From: a virus
Reading direction: 5' to 3' (one strand)
DNA length: 48,766 nt
Virus record (IMG/VR): IMGVR_UViG_3300018080_000035
Span: 1-48,766 of that record
Shown here piece by piece: positions 47,972 through 48,766 of this stretch. A program made the translations under genes and the position numbers. The notes beneath the pieces were generated by a model. It ran no database searches. It saw only the letters and a list, made by a program, of their open reading frames with translations, and was not told the origin of the DNA. The first letter of the stretch is position 1. Each line of letters opens with the position of its first letter.

Positions 47972-48561
47972 AATGGCCTACAGCAGAAATAATTTACGTT
48001 CTCGGGACCAGCGATGACATCAATTCGCTGGACACCGGCTTTTTCAAAGACAATCTGACTATCGGTATCAACCAGACCATGCCCGTCGTGGAAAAAACCG
48101 GTGAGCAGTTGACATATTGGGTCTGCGTGGACGCATTCAAGCAGTTTTATGAGTTTCTCGTCCGGGATACGTCCCCTGACACCATCAAACTGGTGGTGGA
48201 CGAGTACGCCGATACGACCCTGCTGGCGAATCTGGCCGGATTGGTGCGGAATAAGGATTCCGTCCGTACCTACATGCATGTTTACGACATCGGAGTCTCC
48301 TGTTGCCTGGAACCGGTCATTCTGGGCTGCCAGAGGTTCTCTATCCTCTGTGCGATCGCATTGGCTGCCGGTCTCAGGCCGAGAGAGATCCGGCTCAGGG
48401 GCGTTTCCCTGGGTGGTGGTTACTGCAACACCGAGAGAGGGCCAAATGCGAACGAGTATTACGACGAAATTGCGAATCACCTGCGTGGTCTTCAGCCTTT
48501 TCTGGCCGAAGACGGGATCAAACTGATTAACGATACCGAGAACACGGATTTCTTGAAATGA
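47968..48561 (+). CDS. Rossmann-like DUF115/sialyltransferase-type protein
   Basis: 197 residues, ATGA overlap. IIYVLGTSDDINSLD (about 8-22), TIGINQT (31-37), Y-W-V-C-V-D (50-55) and a middle helix-strand S-I-L-C-A-I-A-L-A-A-G-L-R-P-R-E-I-R-L-R-G (about 125-145) match the DUF115/glycosyltransferase-29-like layout 'G-x-x-x-S/D-I-N, x-I-G-I-N'. Pairs with the protein at 2744. Substrate unknown. Confidence 0.55.
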   Translation: MKWPTAEIIYVLGTSDDINSLDTGFFKDNLTIGINQTMPVVEKTGEQLTYWVCVDAFKQFYEFLVRDTSPDTIKLVVDEYADTTLLANLAGLVRNKDSVRTYMHVYDIGVSCCLEPVILGCQRFSILCAIALAAGLRPREIRLRGVSLGGGYCNTERGPNANEYYDEIANHLRGLQPFLAEDGIKLINDTENTDFLK

Positions 48562-48766
48562 AGCTGCTGGATAAAATCTTTATCCCGTACAATGACAGGG
48601 TGGATGCCTTCAAGTTTGAAGAGGATGCTCTGGTTCCGGCCGATTGCGTCTGTTCCGGTGTCGCCGGCGAGACAGAAATCAGGCTCAGTGGCGATTACGA
48701 TGTTGGAGATATACTGCACAATCCACAGACCGGAGAGAATCTACTGGTTCAGTCTGTCAGCGATAA
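48558..48766 (+). CDS. Stand-alone capsid-domain protein, N-terminal part (continues at base 1)
   Basis: Starts MKLLDKIFIPYNDR, overlapping the previous stop (ATGA); runs off the window and continues at base 64 after the repeat, ending at 157. Full product 100 residues: a leader like that of the zinc-finger protein at 47320, a short Cys-containing linker (C30, C32), then the capsid-like beta domain (35-97). See the entry at 1-157 for the domain comparison. Confidence 0.85.
   Translation, partial: MKLLDKIFIPYNDRVDAFKFEEDALVPADCVCSGVAGETEIRLSGDYDVGDILHNPQTGENLLVQSVSD
48704..48766. repeat. Terminal direct repeat, right copy
   Basis: Exact copy of bases 1-63. Joining the ends restores one uninterrupted 100-codon reading frame. 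Confidence 0.95.

Noticed and set aside
1-48766. tRNA or rRNA genes
   Set aside because: No cloverleaf-like segment with a T-loop GTTCRANNC pattern and no rRNA-like sequence was seen.

Overview
The window is a complete or near-complete genome of a tailed bacteriophage (Caudoviricetes). Bases 1-63 are repeated exactly at 48704-48766, and one 100-codon gene runs off the right end and continues from the left end, so the molecule is circular or circularly permuted, about 48.7 kb unique. The gene set suggests a short-tailed (podovirus-like) particle: large P22-size portal, scaffold, SU10/DUF5309-type capsid protein, neck adaptor, DNA-stabilisation/nozzle-like protein, beta-helix tailspike, several internal virion proteins and a 2257-residue 'polyvalent' ejection protein. 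I see no tail tube, sheath or tape measure. No integrase, DNA polymerase, RNA polymerase, tRNA or obvious endolysin was recognised. The bacterial host cannot be named; sigma70-like promoters and AGGAG ribosome sites fit an ordinary bacterium.

Layout. (1) 45.5-45.99 kb: AT-rich divergent intergenic region with 10-bp CTAGATAA iterons, an AT tract, a 33-bp dyad and a strong rightward promoter; it looks like an origin and/or control region. (2) 45.99-48.77 kb, continuing through the junction to 3.27 kb, plus strand: a small ribbon-helix-helix regulator, a second promoter sharing the same GTATA-N4-TATAC operator, a ~280-nt structured leader RNA, then a run of small genes (zinc fingers, two Rossmann-like DUF115-type proteins, a stand-alone copy of a capsid-protein domain) leading into terminase small and large subunits. 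(3) 3.29-29.46 kb, plus strand: its own promoter, then portal, scaffold, capsid, neck, tailspike, nozzle, acetyltransferase and ejection proteins. (4) 29.5-29.66 kb: back-to-back terminators. (5) 29.65-45.46 kb, minus strand: about 43 tightly overlapping early/middle genes, mostly small and cysteine-rich, with a replication/recombination core: DnaB-type helicase, PD-(D/E)XK-like nuclease, Sak4-like RecA ATPase, ssDNA-binding-like protein, and a CobS-like AAA+ ATPase / CobT-like VWA pair next to a double-SWIM zinc protein.

How it may work: the leftward genes probably take over replication using the host polymerase (helicase + Sak4 + SSB). The ribbon-helix-helix protein probably controls its own promoter and the promoter of the terminase-side operon. 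The rightward genes package DNA and build the particle.

The oddest features are: (a) eleven unrelated genes on both strands whose proteins begin MKLL followed by D, K or E, spelled with different synonymous codons; (b) five gene junctions built from almost the same 18-mer that encodes a KESTE C-terminus, a ribosome site and the next start codon; (c) a stand-alone protein copying a domain of the major capsid protein; (d) the structured leader RNA; and (e) the CobS/CobT/SWIM cluster.
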